NCBI GenBank assembly: GCA_015711795.1
Contig: JACVJC010000010.1
Location: 1-64,000, forward strand
Source: Candidatus Geothermocultor quzhuomuensis
GTDB lineage: Bacteria > Actinomycetota > Aquicultoria > Geothermocultorales > Geothermocultoraceae
DNA: 64,000 bases
Direction of reading: 5' to 3'
The translations under genes were made by a program, and so were the position numbers. The notes below the pieces were generated by a model. That model saw nothing but the letters and a program-made list of their open reading frames with translations, was not told the origin of the DNA and made no database searches. Of this stretch, positions 1 through 9,498 are shown piece by piece (the first letter of the stretch is position 1; each line of letters begins with the position of its first letter).

Positions 1-54
1 TTTGCTGACCCCGTTTGTCGAATTGCCAGAATTCTCTGTTTTTGAAAGCTTCTC

Positions 55-540
55 TCATCTCGCATCTCCTTTGTTTAGTCCCAAATTTAAATTATCTAAT
101 GGACTTTTTATTTGACTTAAATTTTTCATACTTACATGAGTATAAATCTCTGTTGTCTTACTATTCTTATGTCCCAATAATTCTTGAATGTATCTTAAAT
201 CAGTTCCACTTTCCAGTAGATGCGTAGCAAAACTGTGTCTTAATGTGTGGACTGTTATATCTTTCTTTACTCCCGCAATTCTACAAGCATGCTTAAAAAC
301 TTTTTGAACTGTTCTGACTGTAATGTGTCTTTCTAGCTTTACTCCTTCAAACAACCATTTTTGAGGTTTGTATTCTTTTCAATATTGCCTTAAGGCATCT
401 AATACAAAATTATACCCCTCACCCCTACCCTTTCCCACAAGGGGAGAGGGGGTTTCATCGGCTTTCATTATCATTCGCTGCATCCACTCCTGTATTTCCC
501 CACCAAAGTCTAAACCAAAATCGTATTTATATTCATTATA
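55..540 (-). pseudogene. Broken tyrosine recombinase (phage/Xer-type integrase)
   Basis: The last 99 codons (354 down to 55) encode the catalytic end of a tyrosine recombinase: the box [10 protein letters not shown], then [10 protein letters not shown] and the nucleophile tyrosine in TEIYTHV. Reading on upstream in the same frame gives ALRQY, a TGA, then [12 protein letters not shown]. In this family that position is normally tryptophan (LRxYWKxYKPxxWLF), so a single TGG to TGA change appears to have killed the gene. Further upstream the frame stays open to about 540 but runs through a GC-rich repeat (about 415-455) and then sequence I do not recognise as an integrase amino-terminus. TGA is a normal stop elsewhere here, for example in the moxR-like gene, so recoding is unlikely. 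The gene is probably a relic of a mobile element. Confidence 0.75.
415..457. repeat. GC-rich imperfect palindromic repeat inside the recombinase relic
   Basis: A pyrimidine-rich arm (cccctcacccctaccc) is followed after a short spacer by a purine-rich arm (aaggggagaggggg). The composition stands out from the AT-rich surroundings. The repeat is in frame with the recombinase remnant and would translate as TPSPLVGKGRGEG. A related C-rich/G-rich pair, with CCTTCCC and GGGAAGG arms, lies near 2433-2461. It looks like a small dispersed palindromic element. Copy number cannot be judged from one window. Confidence 0.45.
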
Positions 541-563
541 ATTGTCTGCTATAACTTTAAATG

Positions 564-1415
564 TTAAGTTTGTGCTAGCGATTTGGCTGCTCTTAAGGTA
601 TTTTTTAAAAGCATAGTTACTGTCATAGGCCCTACTCCACCAGGAACTGGCGTAATAGCAGAAGCAACTTCTTTTGCGCTTTCAAAATCAACATCTCCAA
701 CTAGCTTTCCATTAACCCGATTAACACCAACATCAATGACGACCACGCCTTCTTTTATCATATCCCCTTTGATTAAATGGGGCTTGCCTGCCGCTACCAC
801 CAAAATCTCGGCTCTTTTAGTATGGAAAGCTAAATCTCTAGTCCGGGTGTGGCAAATAGTCACCGTAGCGTGTCTTTGAAGGAGCAAAATTGCAACTGGT
901 TTTCCCACAATATTGCTTCTTCCAACAACAACAGCCTCTTTCCCTTTAATTTCTACACCGGTTCTTTCAAGTAGCTCGATTATCCCTTGAGGTGTGCAGG
1001 GAACAAAAGTTTCCTCCCCCAAAAGTAACTTGCCAACATTGACTGGGTGGAAGCCATCAACATCTTTTTGAGGAGAAACTCGATTAAGGATTTCACTCTC
1101 ATTAAGGTGAACTGGTAAAGGAAGCTGAACTAAAATTCCGTGAATTTCGGAATCATTATTGAGCTGGTCAACCAAATTCAAAACCTCATCCTGACTAGCG
1201 TTTTCTGGTAAAGCGTATTTTCTCGAAATGATACCCACTTGTTCACAGGCTTTTTCTTTTTGCCCAACATAAACAAGAGATGCAGGATTCTCCCCAACCA
1301 AAACTACTGCCAACCCAGGTGTAATACCAGTTTCTTTCTTGAATGATTCAACTTCCAAAGTCAAATCCTTCCTAATTTCCTCCCCAATTTCCTTACCGCT
1401 AATTATTTGAACCAT
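564..1415 (-). CDS. folD: Bifunctional methylene-THF dehydrogenase / methenyl-THF cyclohydrolase
   Basis: FolD interconverts 5,10-methylene-, 5,10-methenyl- and 10-formyl-tetrahydrofolate in the cytoplasm, which forms the middle of the methyl branch of the Wood-Ljungdahl pathway. At 283 residues it has family length. Visible are the catalytic segment YVGQKEKAC, the dinucleotide-binding GRSNIVGKPVA and the carboxy-terminal signature PGGVGPMTVTMLL. The ATG is preceded by a good Shine-Dalgarno sequence (GGAGGT). It is the last of four same-strand C1 genes (fhs, acsV, cooC, folD). The 221-bp gap before it holds only low-complexity sequence, so it may have its own promoter. Confidence 0.96.
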   Translation of the reverse strand: MVQIISGKEIGEEIRKDLTLEVESFKKETGITPGLAVVLVGENPASLVYVGQKEKACEQVGIISRKYALPENASQDEVLNLVDQLNNDSEIHGILVQLPLPVHLNESEILNRVSPQKDVDGFHPVNVGKLLLGEETFVPCTPQGIIELLERTGVEIKGKEAVVVGRSNIVGKPVAILLLQRHATVTICHTRTRDLAFHTKRAEILVVAAGKPHLIKGDMIKEGVVVIDVGVNRVNGKLVGDVDFESAKEVASAITPVPGGVGPMTVTMLLKNTLRAAKSLAQT

Positions 1416-1636
1416 TTTTTACCTCCTTCCTATCAAATTCTAAACGAATTTTCTAATGTCTCAATTTGCAGATCTCCCCTTTTTTCTCCCCTCTAAGAAG
1501 CCTGCCTGGGATAGATAGGGAGAGAAAATTGTAAAATCTTCCCATTTACATCCTCCTCCGACTTTGCCCAGGTTAGCTTAATCCCTTCCTGCCAGCGTAG
1601 GGGAACTGCTCACTCCTCTTTCTTCACTTATCACTT
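1416..1636. other. Intergenic gap between cooC and folD, no gene seen
   Basis: No open frame with a ribosome site was found. The stretch is pyrimidine-rich and contains the octamer TGCTCACT at 1607-1614. That octamer recurs in other gaps of this window (2502, 50729, and inverted at 24580). The sequence looks like decayed dispersed repeat. Confidence 0.4.
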
Positions 1637-2389
1637 CTAAATAATCACTTTTTCCACAAGACGGTTAAATTCCCTCACAGCTAATGATTCATCTGGTAAT
1701 TCGATGAGAGAGCGAACTTCCAAATCAAACTGCCAGATTTTTTGGTCAAAGGGTATTGCGCCCAAAAAATTTAAATTTTCTTTTTTTATCCTTTCCCATA
1801 CGCTTTCTTCAATTTTATCAGCCTTATTTATCACCAAAAACATTTCCCCAATCTTTAAATTAAGGGAAATAGCCAGTTTTTTTATCCTCGCCACTGCTTC
1901 TATTCCCCGAGGAGTTGGGTCAGAAATTAAAAATAAGGAATCAATATCTCTCGTAATCCGCCTGCTTAAATGCTCCATTCCTGCTTCATTGTCAATAACA
2001 ATATAAAGATAATTTTCAGCTACTAAATCTAAGTACTTCCGTAAAATATTGTTTATGTAACAATAACATCCAGGACCTTCCGACCTCCCCATAACGAGTA
2101 AATCAAAGCCATCTCCTTCTGAGACTGCTTGCTGCAGCTTTAACTCAATTAAAGTATCTTTAGAAACTCCAACCGGAATTTCCTCAACCTTCTGAGTAAT
2201 TTCTTCCCTTAACTCCCCAATTGTTTGATTGATTTCAATCCCTAAAGCCTCATTAAGATTGGAATTAGGGTCAGCGTCCACTGCTAAAATAGGTTTCTTT
2301 TTTGCCTTTAAAAGATATCTTATTAAAAGAGCCGAAAAAGTGGTTTTACCTGAACCTCCTTTTCCTGCCACTGCCAGTGTCTTGGTCAT
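1637..2389 (-). CDS. cooC: CooC-type CO dehydrogenase nickel-insertion ATPase
   Basis: A MinD/ArsA-type deviant Walker A motif (GKGGSGKTT, residues 9-17), AVDADPNSN and the CYC cysteine pair near residue 109 match CooC/AcsF. This cytoplasmic dimeric ATPase loads nickel into carbon monoxide dehydrogenase/acetyl-CoA synthase. The length of 250 residues is normal. It sits downstream of acsV and fhs on the same strand, supporting a role in the Wood-Ljungdahl carbonyl branch, although the CODH/ACS structural genes are outside the window. The CxC motif separates it from plain ParA proteins. Confidence 0.9.
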   Translation of the reverse strand: MTKTLAVAGKGGSGKTTFSALLIRYLLKAKKKPILAVDADPNSNLNEALGIEINQTIGELREEITQKVEEIPVGVSKDTLIELKLQQAVSEGDGFDLLVMGRSEGPGCYCYINNILRKYLDLVAENYLYIVIDNEAGMEHLSRRITRDIDSLFLISDPTPRGIEAVARIKKLAISLNLKIGEMFLVINKADKIEESVWERIKKENLNFLGAIPFDQKIWQFDLEVRSLIELPDESLAVREFNRLVEKVII

Positions 2390-2608
2390 CTTACCTCCCC
2401 AAACAAACGTCGCTCGTTCTCCCCTCCCCTTAATCCCCTTCCCTACAGCTGGGAGGGAAGGAGAACTGCTCTCTGCTCTCTGCTTGCTGTTACCTGCTAT
2501 CTGCTCACTTTTTACCCACCTCTGGTGGGGCTCAGAATGACGCTCTGCATCACTTTTATCTTTGCTTTTCCCTCGCTTCTCGCCACTCTCTTTTCCCCAA
2601 TATTCGAC
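2390..2608. repeat. Intergenic gap with decayed dispersed repeats
   Basis: The gap between acsV and cooC holds a C-rich/G-rich inverted pair (CCTTCCC/GGGAAGG, about 2440-2461). It also has the motif TTACCTGCTATCT (2490-2502) overlapping TGCTCACT (2502-2509). A close copy of the same motif pair occurs at 50729-50750. No reading frame or RNA structure was identified. Confidence 0.4.
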
Positions 2609-4555
2609 TTACGACCTACCACCTGCTATCAATTTGTCGACGGTTGGAAACAGCTCTGTATTAGTGTGAGGCAAAAAAAGAGCTGAAACATACTCATCAT
2701 AAAATTTGCTACTTGTCGAGAGCTCTAAATAAGTTATTTTTTTAGCTACTTTTTCCGCTTCCTCAATCATCTCCTTAGAAACTGAGGTTAGATAGGCGCC
2801 ATGAAGAGAGCCATTACCCAGAAATTTAAACTTATCGCAGGGAAAATCAGGTAACAAACCTAAAATGATTGCTCTTTCAATATCAAGGTAATTTCCAAAA
2901 GCTCCTGCAATTAATACCTCGTCAATCTGCTTAAAAGAAATGTTTACCGAATTAACTAAAGTTCTTATTCCGGCAAAAACTGCTGCTTTAGCCCGCATTA
3001 AATTGTCAACATCAACTTCAGTAAGAACAATATCCTTTCCCGTTCCACTATCCTCGCTCCAAACTAAGACATACTCATATCCATATTTCCCTTCTCGAAT
3101 CCGATTGCTCTTAGCCTCAAGGTTAAACTTACCCCTTCGATCAACAAGACCTGAAAGAAAAAGCTCTGCCAGAGTATCGATTAAGCCAGATCCACAGAGA
3201 CCAATTGGTTTTTTCCCCCCAATTGTTAAAATCATTGGTTCATATGTTTCAGGAGATATTCTTACTTGCTCAATTGCTCCTCCGGCTGCTCTCATTCCGT
3301 GTTTTATCCCTCCCCCTTCAAAGGCAGGACCAGCTGAGCAAGAACAAGCAACTAACCAGTCGAAATTGCCTAAAACTAGCTCCCCATTTGTCCCAATGTC
3401 TATATAAAGTTTAATCTTTTGACTTTGAAACATCCCTGATGACAAAATCCCTCCAACAATATCAGCCCCAATATAACTGGCGACACTAGGTAAAGCATAA
3501 AGATAAGCTTGAGACGAAAAGCCAATCCCTATCTCCTCAGCTTTAACCCAGGTCGAAAAACTAGTAGCTGGGATATAAGGTTCTTCTCGAATAAACCGAG
3601 GGCTAATGCCAAAAAGAAAATGAAGCATAATAGTGTTTCCAGCTACATAATAAGAAGTAATTTCTTTCTTTTCAATCTTAGCTAGCATAACCAGTTTATT
3701 TATTATTTTATTGATTGTCTCCACCACTAATTGATGAAGTTCCTTTAGCCCTTTCCCTTTTAAAGAATGGATAATTCTTGAAATAACATCGTCTCCAAAG
3801 GTCATTTGGGCATTGTATTCTGATTCTGTAACAATAACATTGCCATTCATTAAATCAACTAACTGTCCAACAATAGTAGTTGTCCCCAAGTCAATAGCCA
3901 CTCCGTAGTTTGCTCTTCTTGTATCTCCTGGCTCAACTTCAACCAGCCACCAGCTACCAAAATGGTCGAAAAGGGTTAAAGTCACTCGCCAATTGCTTTC
4001 TCTTAAAATGCGGGGTAGCTTTCTCAAAACCTCAAGATCAACATAGCTAAAGAATAAACCAATCTCTCTCTTTAGACTTCTTCGGAGTCTCCTTAAGTCG
4101 CTTAAGGTATCTTCAAGGGTAGGCGGAGAAAGTTCAAGATAAACTTTCTTAAAAGAAGGCTCAATCTTAAACGAGGGCAGATATTTTTTCCATTCCTCAG
4201 CCGATAAAACCAACCCACAAATGGGTTGCTTAATTTCCCTTGTCAGTGCTTTTTTGTCCCCAATTAAAGACTCGACTGGAATTCTTGCTTCTAAATCACT
4301 TTGAGGATAAGAAAGACAAGCGAGAGCATAACCTTGTTTAATTTCCTCTTGAGTTAAATGGTGCTTTTCATCCCTTTTCTGCTTTATCTTCCCTTTCCTC
4401 ACAATAATGCGGCATTTTCCACAGGTTCCTTCACCACCACAAGAAGCAGTAATATAAACACCAGCTTTGAGAGCTGCCTTTAAAAGGTTCTCTTCCTCTT
4501 CAATTGGAACAGTTTTATTTTGAGGAAAGAAGGTAACCTTAAAAACTTTCCCCAA
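2609..4555 (-). CDS. acsV: Reductive activator of the corrinoid iron-sulfur protein (RACo)
   Basis: The 648-residue protein starts with a plant-type [2Fe-2S] ferredoxin domain (C39, C45, C48, C80). A linker leads into an ASKHA/actin-like ATPase domain (AIDLGTTT near residue 221, ASYIGADIVGG, DIGTNGEL, AGAFGNYLD). This architecture (DUF4445) is that of RACo, which uses ATP to re-reduce Co(II) to Co(I) in the corrinoid protein that carries the methyl group to acetyl-CoA synthase. Related RamA-like activators serve methylamine or O-demethylase corrinoids. The neighbouring fhs and cooC make the Wood-Ljungdahl role more likely. It follows fhs after 17 bp, so the two are co-transcribed. Confidence 0.88.
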   Translation of the reverse strand: MGKVFKVTFFPQNKTVPIEEEENLLKAALKAGVYITASCGGEGTCGKCRIIVRKGKIKQKRDEKHHLTQEEIKQGYALACLSYPQSDLEARIPVESLIGDKKALTREIKQPICGLVLSAEEWKKYLPSFKIEPSFKKVYLELSPPTLEDTLSDLRRLRRSLKREIGLFFSYVDLEVLRKLPRILRESNWRVTLTLFDHFGSWWLVEVEPGDTRRANYGVAIDLGTTTIVGQLVDLMNGNVIVTESEYNAQMTFGDDVISRIIHSLKGKGLKELHQLVVETINKIINKLVMLAKIEKKEITSYYVAGNTIMLHFLFGISPRFIREEPYIPATSFSTWVKAEEIGIGFSSQAYLYALPSVASYIGADIVGGILSSGMFQSQKIKLYIDIGTNGELVLGNFDWLVACSCSAGPAFEGGGIKHGMRAAGGAIEQVRISPETYEPMILTIGGKKPIGLCGSGLIDTLAELFLSGLVDRRGKFNLEAKSNRIREGKYGYEYVLVWSEDSGTGKDIVLTEVDVDNLMRAKAAVFAGIRTLVNSVNISFKQIDEVLIAGAFGNYLDIERAIILGLLPDFPCDKFKFLGNGSLHGAYLTSVSKEMIEEAEKVAKKITYLELSTSSKFYDEYVSALFLPHTNTELFPTVDKLIAGGRS

Positions 4556-4572
4556 CTAATCACTCTTCCTTA

Positions 4573-6306
4573 TTAAAAAAGACCTACTACCTTCCCATCA
4601 TCATCTATATCAACCTTCATAGCAGCTGGAACTGATGGTAAGCCTGGCATTGTTCGCATTTCACCACAGAGAGGATAGATAAAGCCAGCTCCAATTGAGG
4701 CTCTAACCTCACGAATAGGAAGACGGTAATTCTTAGGAACACCTTTCCAAGTTGGGTCATGGGATATGGAAAGATGGGTCTTGGCTAAATTTATTGGCAA
4801 GTTACCAAAACCAGCCTTTTCGTAGTCAGCAATTTGCTTCTCTGCTTTAGGGGTATAGTCCACTCCATCAGCTCCCAAAAGCTCAAGAGCAATAGTCTCA
4901 ATTTTTTTCTTAATTGGCCAGTCTAAAGGATAAAGAAATCTAAAACTAGAAGGCTTTTCACAAGCTGCTACCACTGCTTCAGCTAATTCAATGGCTCCAT
5001 CTCCACCTTTTTCCCAATGCTCACAGGGGTATGCTCCCTTAGCTCCCGCTTCAATTGCTGCTTCTTTAACTATTTCAATCTCCCTATCAGTATCATAAGC
5101 AAAGCGGTTAATTGCTACAACCACTTGTATTCCAAATTTCTTAGCAATTTCGATATTGGCTTGAAGGTTGCAAACTCCCTTCTTCAGTAACTCCAAATCC
5201 TCATGGGTATAAGCTGGGTCAAGGGAGCGACCAGGAACAACCATTGGTCCACCTCCGTGCATTTTAAGTGCTCTGATAGTTGAAACAATAACGACGCAAT
5301 TTGGAATAAGACCAGAATAACGGCACTTAATATCAAAAAACTTAACCATTCCACAGTCAGCACCAAAACCCGATTCCGTAATAACATAATCAACTAATTT
5401 AAGACCGATTTGGTCAGCTAAAATAGATGAGTTGCCATGAGCAATATTAGCAAAAGGCCCAGCATGGACAAAAGCAGGCTGACCTTCTAAGGTTTGCATT
5501 AAATTGGGTTTTATCGCATCCTTCATAAGAACAGTCATAGCACCTGCTACTCCGAGGTCTTCAGCGGTAAGTGGCTCACCACTTTTGCTATAACCAAAAA
5601 CAATCCGACCAAGCCTTTGGCGCAAATCCTTAAGCCCGGTAGTCAAAGCGAGAATTGCCATTACTTCTGAAGCAACAGTAATATCAAAGCCTGTTTGGCG
5701 AGGACGACCATCCGTTTCATGGCCCAAACCAATAATAACATTGCGTAAAGCTCGGTCATTAACATCAACCACTCTATTCCAAGTAATGCTATAAGGATCA
5801 ATGTTAAGGCGGCGTAAACCAAGCTGAGCTAACTTCTCATCACTCATTCTATCTTCGTGCATAATTCGTGCATCAATTGCGGCTGCTAGAAGATTGTGGG
5901 CAGCTCCAACTGCATGAATATCACCAGTCAAATGAAGATTAAAGTCTTCCATCGGAACAATTTGGGAATAACCTCCGCCAGCCGCTCCTCCCTTTATTCC
6001 AAAGGTCGGGCCTTGGGAAGGCTGGCGAATACAACACATCACTTTCTTACCAATTTTCCCTAGTGCTTGAGTTAAGCCAACTGTAGTTGTTGTTTTACCT
6101 TCCCCTAAGGGGGTTGGAGTTATTGCAGTAACATCAATATATTTACCATTGGGTTTACCCTTAAGCCTCTCGAGAACATCAAGAGTTACCTTTGCCTTAT
6201 ATTTGCCGTAAAGCTCAACCTCATCCTCCTTAAGGCCAAGCTCACTAGCAACTTCTACGATTGGTCTTAATTTTGCTTTTTGAGCAATTTCTAAATCTAC
6301 ACTCAT
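4573..6306 (-). CDS. fhs: Formate--tetrahydrofolate ligase
   Basis: Fhs makes 10-formyl-THF from formate, THF and ATP, the ATP-consuming entry step of the methyl branch. The P-loop [13 protein letters not shown] (near residues 65-77) and the segments [18 protein letters not shown] and [12 protein letters not shown] are diagnostic. The length of 577 residues is slightly above the usual 555-560. The ATG is preceded by AAGGAGGGTG. This is the first gene of the C1 operon. A TTGACA hexamer lies in the 114-bp upstream region, but no convincing -10 at ideal spacing was found. Confidence 0.97.
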   Translation of the reverse strand: MSVDLEIAQKAKLRPIVEVASELGLKEDEVELYGKYKAKVTLDVLERLKGKPNGKYIDVTAITPTPLGEGKTTTTVGLTQALGKIGKKVMCCIRQPSQGPTFGIKGGAAGGGYSQIVPMEDFNLHLTGDIHAVGAAHNLLAAAIDARIMHEDRMSDEKLAQLGLRRLNIDPYSITWNRVVDVNDRALRNVIIGLGHETDGRPRQTGFDITVASEVMAILALTTGLKDLRQRLGRIVFGYSKSGEPLTAEDLGVAGAMTVLMKDAIKPNLMQTLEGQPAFVHAGPFANIAHGNSSILADQIGLKLVDYVITESGFGADCGMVKFFDIKCRYSGLIPNCVVIVSTIRALKMHGGGPMVVPGRSLDPAYTHEDLELLKKGVCNLQANIEIAKKFGIQVVVAINRFAYDTDREIEIVKEAAIEAGAKGAYPCEHWEKGGDGAIELAEAVVAACEKPSSFRFLYPLDWPIKKKIETIALELLGADGVDYTPKAEKQIADYEKAGFGNLPINLAKTHLSISHDPTWKGVPKNYRLPIREVRASIGAGFIYPLCGEMRTMPGLPSVPAAMKVDIDDDGKVVGLF

Positions 6307-6420
6307 AAATTCACCCTCCTTTTAAATATTTGAAAATTAAATTTCAAAGGTAAATTATTTTCAACTTTTTGTCAACCTATTTCTTTTTATAACTATACGA
6401 TAAAGTTAAACCTTATAATC

Positions 6421-7323
6421 TTACTGAGATAAAGTTGGTGGTTGAGGTGGCGACGGTGGAAGAGGTAGCTCAGGTTGTCTTGAAACAGAAAGTGTTGATT
6501 TAGTTGAAGCAATCTTTTCTTTAATTCTCATTCCAATGCCTCCAATCATTCCTACAAAGATTAACCCTAAGCTAATCAGGAAGAAAATTCGATAGTTTTT
6601 TTGGGCAACTCGAATTAACGGAGCCGCCACTTCACTCAAGAATTTTGCCTGTAAGTTTGACTTCCCAATTTGCTTAGGGGGTAAGGTTCTCTCCAAAATC
6701 GTTAAAAGGGAGAAGCTAGGAAAACTGGCGATACAAAAACAAAGACCAACATTAAAAATCTTTCCAAAGCGAAAGCTAAAAAAAATGAAGGGTAATAAAA
6801 GAAAAAGAGAAACCACAGCAAAAAATAGAAAAATTGATTTGAGCCTTTGGTGTATTTTTTGGTTGAAGAAGTTAAAAATATGGATAGCTAATTGTAATTG
6901 CTGCTTTCTTTCTCCCGCCCTTTCAAGAAGTTCTTCTTCCGAAACAATAGCCTTTAACCCTTTTTCATAACTTTCCTTAACAATTTGGCTAAAAATTGCT
7001 TTTTTTAGTTCCTCCTTTGTCATTTGGATAACATCTTTACCCATTATATTAAGCCTTATTGAAGTGTTAGGAATAGAAAGGTATTCATCCGGGTTTTCTC
7101 GACTGAAAGCAAGAATCTCCGAATAAAACTGGTCAAATTTCTTATCAACTTGAAAGAAATCCAAAGTAAAGAAAGAAAAGATATTTTTAGCTTGCTTAAA
7201 ACTAGTTAGCTGAAATAAATTAAAGAGGAGTAGAGTTAGAGTTAGAACAAATGCAAAACAAAAACCAAAAATCCATTTGGCATCTTTGTACCAAACTGGC
7301 CTGCTTTTTCTAATCCAAACCAC
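6421..7323 (-). CDS. Unrecognised multi-pass membrane protein with proline-rich tail
   Basis: I do not recognise this 300-residue protein. One hydrophobic segment lies near residues 18-38. A charged, helix-rich region follows (about 50-160). Two more hydrophobic stretches fall at about 165-212 and a last one at about 243-265, ahead of a Ser/Pro-rich tail ending PLPPSPPQPPTLSQ. The start is a GTG preceded closely by AGGAAG. It is divergent from the DUF5667 gene and separated from fhs by a 114-bp gap, so it is probably a single transcription unit. The middle region between membrane segments could be extracytoplasmic. No function can be assigned. Confidence 0.7.
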   Translation of the reverse strand: MVWIRKSRPVWYKDAKWIFGFCFAFVLTLTLLLFNLFQLTSFKQAKNIFSFFTLDFFQVDKKFDQFYSEILAFSRENPDEYLSIPNTSIRLNIMGKDVIQMTKEELKKAIFSQIVKESYEKGLKAIVSEEELLERAGERKQQLQLAIHIFNFFNQKIHQRLKSIFLFFAVVSLFLLLPFIFFSFRFGKIFNVGLCFCIASFPSFSLLTILERTLPPKQIGKSNLQAKFLSEVAAPLIRVAQKNYRIFFLISLGLIFVGMIGGIGMRIKEKIASTKSTLSVSRQPELPLPPSPPQPPTLSQ

Positions 7324-7478
7324 CTTCCTGTGGGATTATTTTATCTCCTCTTTCTTATTTGTTCAAGGAATTAAAAGTGATAATGTGGTACCCAGATATC
7401 TCCCCTATAGTTCTATTATTTATTTTTTTTCTTAATCTGCCGATATTTATATTGTAAGATTTTAATTCGGTGATATAG

Positions 7479-8444
7479 ATGGGAAATAAAGAAGTACAAG
7501 CTTATCAAAATTATATTCGTTCCTTAATCGAGGAAGTTAAAAAAGTAGCGGCTCGAAAGGATGATATTTCTGAATATAAAAGGTTACTTGAATCTTTAAT
7601 TCAAGCAGTTAAAGAAGGAGACTGGGAGCTAGCAGATTATCTTATTGAAATGATTAATGAAAATCTTAATCAAGAGAAAGCTGCCTCGGGAAAGTGGGGA
7701 AGAGAAATTAAGCTAGAAAAAGTTGAAGAGGATTTTGATAAAAAGGATGAAGAAAAAGTTGAGAAAAAGAAAGAACTTAAAACTTATTTCAAGCCGGGAG
7801 TAAAATCAAACCAATTTCACCTCACTCCTCTTAAGATACTATCCATTACCTTAGTCTTCATTTTGTTAACTGGGAGCTTAGCTTACGCTTCCAGTAAAGC
7901 TGTGCCAGAGAGTTTCCTCTATCCCATTAAAAGGAATTTGGAGAAAGTGAAACTTTATATGACGACTGATCTTGAAAAGAAAGCTTACCTATATGCTGAG
8001 TTCAGCCAAAATCGGTTAAGGGAAGCTAACTTTTTACTTGAGAAGGGAGAAAAAGAAAAAGCAAAGGAAATTTTGGAAGAGATGGAAGAACAAATGCAAA
8101 AAAGTCTGAAGTTGGGCTTTAATAACCAAGAAATTGTCACAAGAATAAGGGCTTTATCTCAAAGAAAAGAAGCCGCTCTTCAAAAGGTTATGGAGATAAC
8201 CTCTCAAGAAGCCGAAAGAAAAAAGACCATCACACCATCACAAAAAGAAAAGGTTGAGCTAAGTCAAACTCCAAAAGTAAAAAGTCCTCAAGAAAAGAAA
8301 AAAGAACAAGAAAATCTAAATAAAAAGGAATTAAGACCAAATACAAATGCTAATCAAAGTTCACTAAATTCATCTAGCCAAAAAGAAAATAAAAGTTCCC
8401 AAGACAAAAAGGGGGAAATCAAATCTAATAGGACGAACAAGTAA
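7479..8444 (+). CDS. DUF5667-domain single-pass membrane protein
   Basis: The 321-residue protein has a charged, helical cytoplasmic-type amino-terminus. One membrane segment follows (about residues 122-142, ending ITLVFILLTGSLAYASS), and then the DUF5667 pattern AVPESFLYPIKRNLEKVKL and a coiled-coil-like Glu/Lys helix. The tail (from about residue 245) is Lys/Ser/Gln/Asn-rich and low-complexity. DUF5667 proteins have no established function, and in other genomes some lie beside sigma/anti-sigma genes. No sigma factor is adjacent here. The MoxR operon begins about 100 bp downstream. Confidence 0.75.
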   Translation: MGNKEVQAYQNYIRSLIEEVKKVAARKDDISEYKRLLESLIQAVKEGDWELADYLIEMINENLNQEKAASGKWGREIKLEKVEEDFDKKDEEKVEKKKELKTYFKPGVKSNQFHLTPLKILSITLVFILLTGSLAYASSKAVPESFLYPIKRNLEKVKLYMTTDLEKKAYLYAEFSQNRLREANFLLEKGEKEKAKEILEEMEEQMQKSLKLGFNNQEIVTRIRALSQRKEAALQKVMEITSQEAERKKTITPSQKEKVELSQTPKVKSPQEKKKEQENLNKKELRPNTNANQSSLNSSSQKENKSSQDKKGEIKSNRTNK

Positions 8445-8518
8445 CAGAGTTCAAATTGAGACTCACTAATCTTTCCTTCATCCCTCCCCACTTAACTAGA
8501 AAAAGTTTTTTTTCAAGG

Positions 8519-8524
8519 TATAAT
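8519..8524 (+). promoter_or_regulatory. Candidate -10 box (TATAAT) ahead of the moxR-like gene
   Basis: A perfect TATAAT lies 27 bp before the ATG of the MoxR gene, which leaves room for a short leader with the GGAG ribosome site. No good -35 hexamer is present at 17 bp. The call rests on the -10 alone. Confidence 0.35.
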
Positions 8525-8550
8525 CATTAATTATTGGAGTTTAATTAACA

Positions 8551-9498
8551 ATGAAAAAGGAATTAGTAAAGCAACTTATAAAAAAGTTAGTTGAAAACGT
8601 TGAGAAAGTCATTAAAGGGAAAAGCAAAGCTGTTGAAATGTCAATCCTTTGTTTTTTATCTTCAGGACATCTCCTGATTGAAGACCTTCCTGGGGTTGGA
8701 AAAACAATGCTAGCAAAATCAATTGCTAAATCAGTTAATGGGCTTTTTAAGAGAGTTCAATTCACCCCTGACCTCCTCCCTTCCGATATTACTGGTATTA
8801 CTATTTATGATCAAAAACTGAGAGATTTTAAATTTGCCCCTGGCCCTGTCTTTGCTAACATTGTCTTAGCTGATGAGATAAATCGAACAACACCCAGAAC
8901 TCAATCTGCTCTCTTAGAAGCAATGGAAGAACGCCAAGTCACTGTTGATGGTGTAACTCACCCTCTACCTGAGCCATTTTTTGTAATCGCTACTCAAAAC
9001 CCCCTAGAATACCATGGAACTTATCCTTTACCTGAAGGTCAACTTGACAGGTTTTTGGTTTCCATAAGTTTAGGTTATCCCCCAAAGGAAGCTGAAAAAG
9101 AGATTTTAAAAAGCCAATTAATTAGACACCCCATTGAGACTTTAGAAGCAGTTATCTCAGCTGAAGAAATAGTCAAAATTCAAAAAGTAATCCGAAAAAT
9201 TTATGTTGAAGAAAGTTTAATTGATTATGCTTTAAAAATTGTTTTAGCCACTCGTGACCATCCTGATGTTCTTCTAGGCTCAAGTCCTCGAGGAACAATT
9301 AGTTTAACTCGACTGGCTCAAGCTAAAGCAGCTTCAGAAGGACGAGATTATATCTTACCCGATGATATAAAATATGTTGCCACATATACCCTTTCTCATC
9401 GAATTGTTTTAAAGCCTCATTTGAGGCTGGGTCAGAATGCTAACAAAGAATTAATTAAATCAATTTTAAATCAAATTCCTGTTCCTATTGGGTTGTGA
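8551..9498 (+). CDS. MoxR-family AAA+ ATPase
   Basis: A full-length MoxR protein (315 residues) with Walker A GVGKTMLAKS, Walker B IVLADEINRT, sensor 1 IATQNP and the arginine-containing LDRFL segment. MoxR ATPases act as cytoplasmic chaperones that mature or insert metal cofactors and partner proteins. They are typically encoded with DUF58 proteins, as here. The stop overlaps the DUF58 start by 4 bp, showing translational coupling. The partner substrate is unknown. Confidence 0.93.
   Translation: MKKELVKQLIKKLVENVEKVIKGKSKAVEMSILCFLSSGHLLIEDLPGVGKTMLAKSIAKSVNGLFKRVQFTPDLLPSDITGITIYDQKLRDFKFAPGPVFANIVLADEINRTTPRTQSALLEAMEERQVTVDGVTHPLPEPFFVIATQNPLEYHGTYPLPEGQLDRFLVSISLGYPPKEAEKEILKSQLIRHPIETLEAVISAEEIVKIQKVIRKIYVEESLIDYALKIVLATRDHPDVLLGSSPRGTISLTRLAQAKAASEGRDYILPDDIKYVATYTLSHRIVLKPHLRLGQNANKELIKSILNQIPVPIGL

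Noticed and set aside
55-400. Recoding of TGA as tryptophan
   Set aside because: TGA serves as the natural terminator of several intact genes here, so the in-frame TGA in the recombinase is best read as a nonsense mutation.
2940-3407. 155-residue plus-strand frame opposite acsV
   Set aside because: Shadow of the well-supported acsV frame; no ribosome site or recognisable domain.
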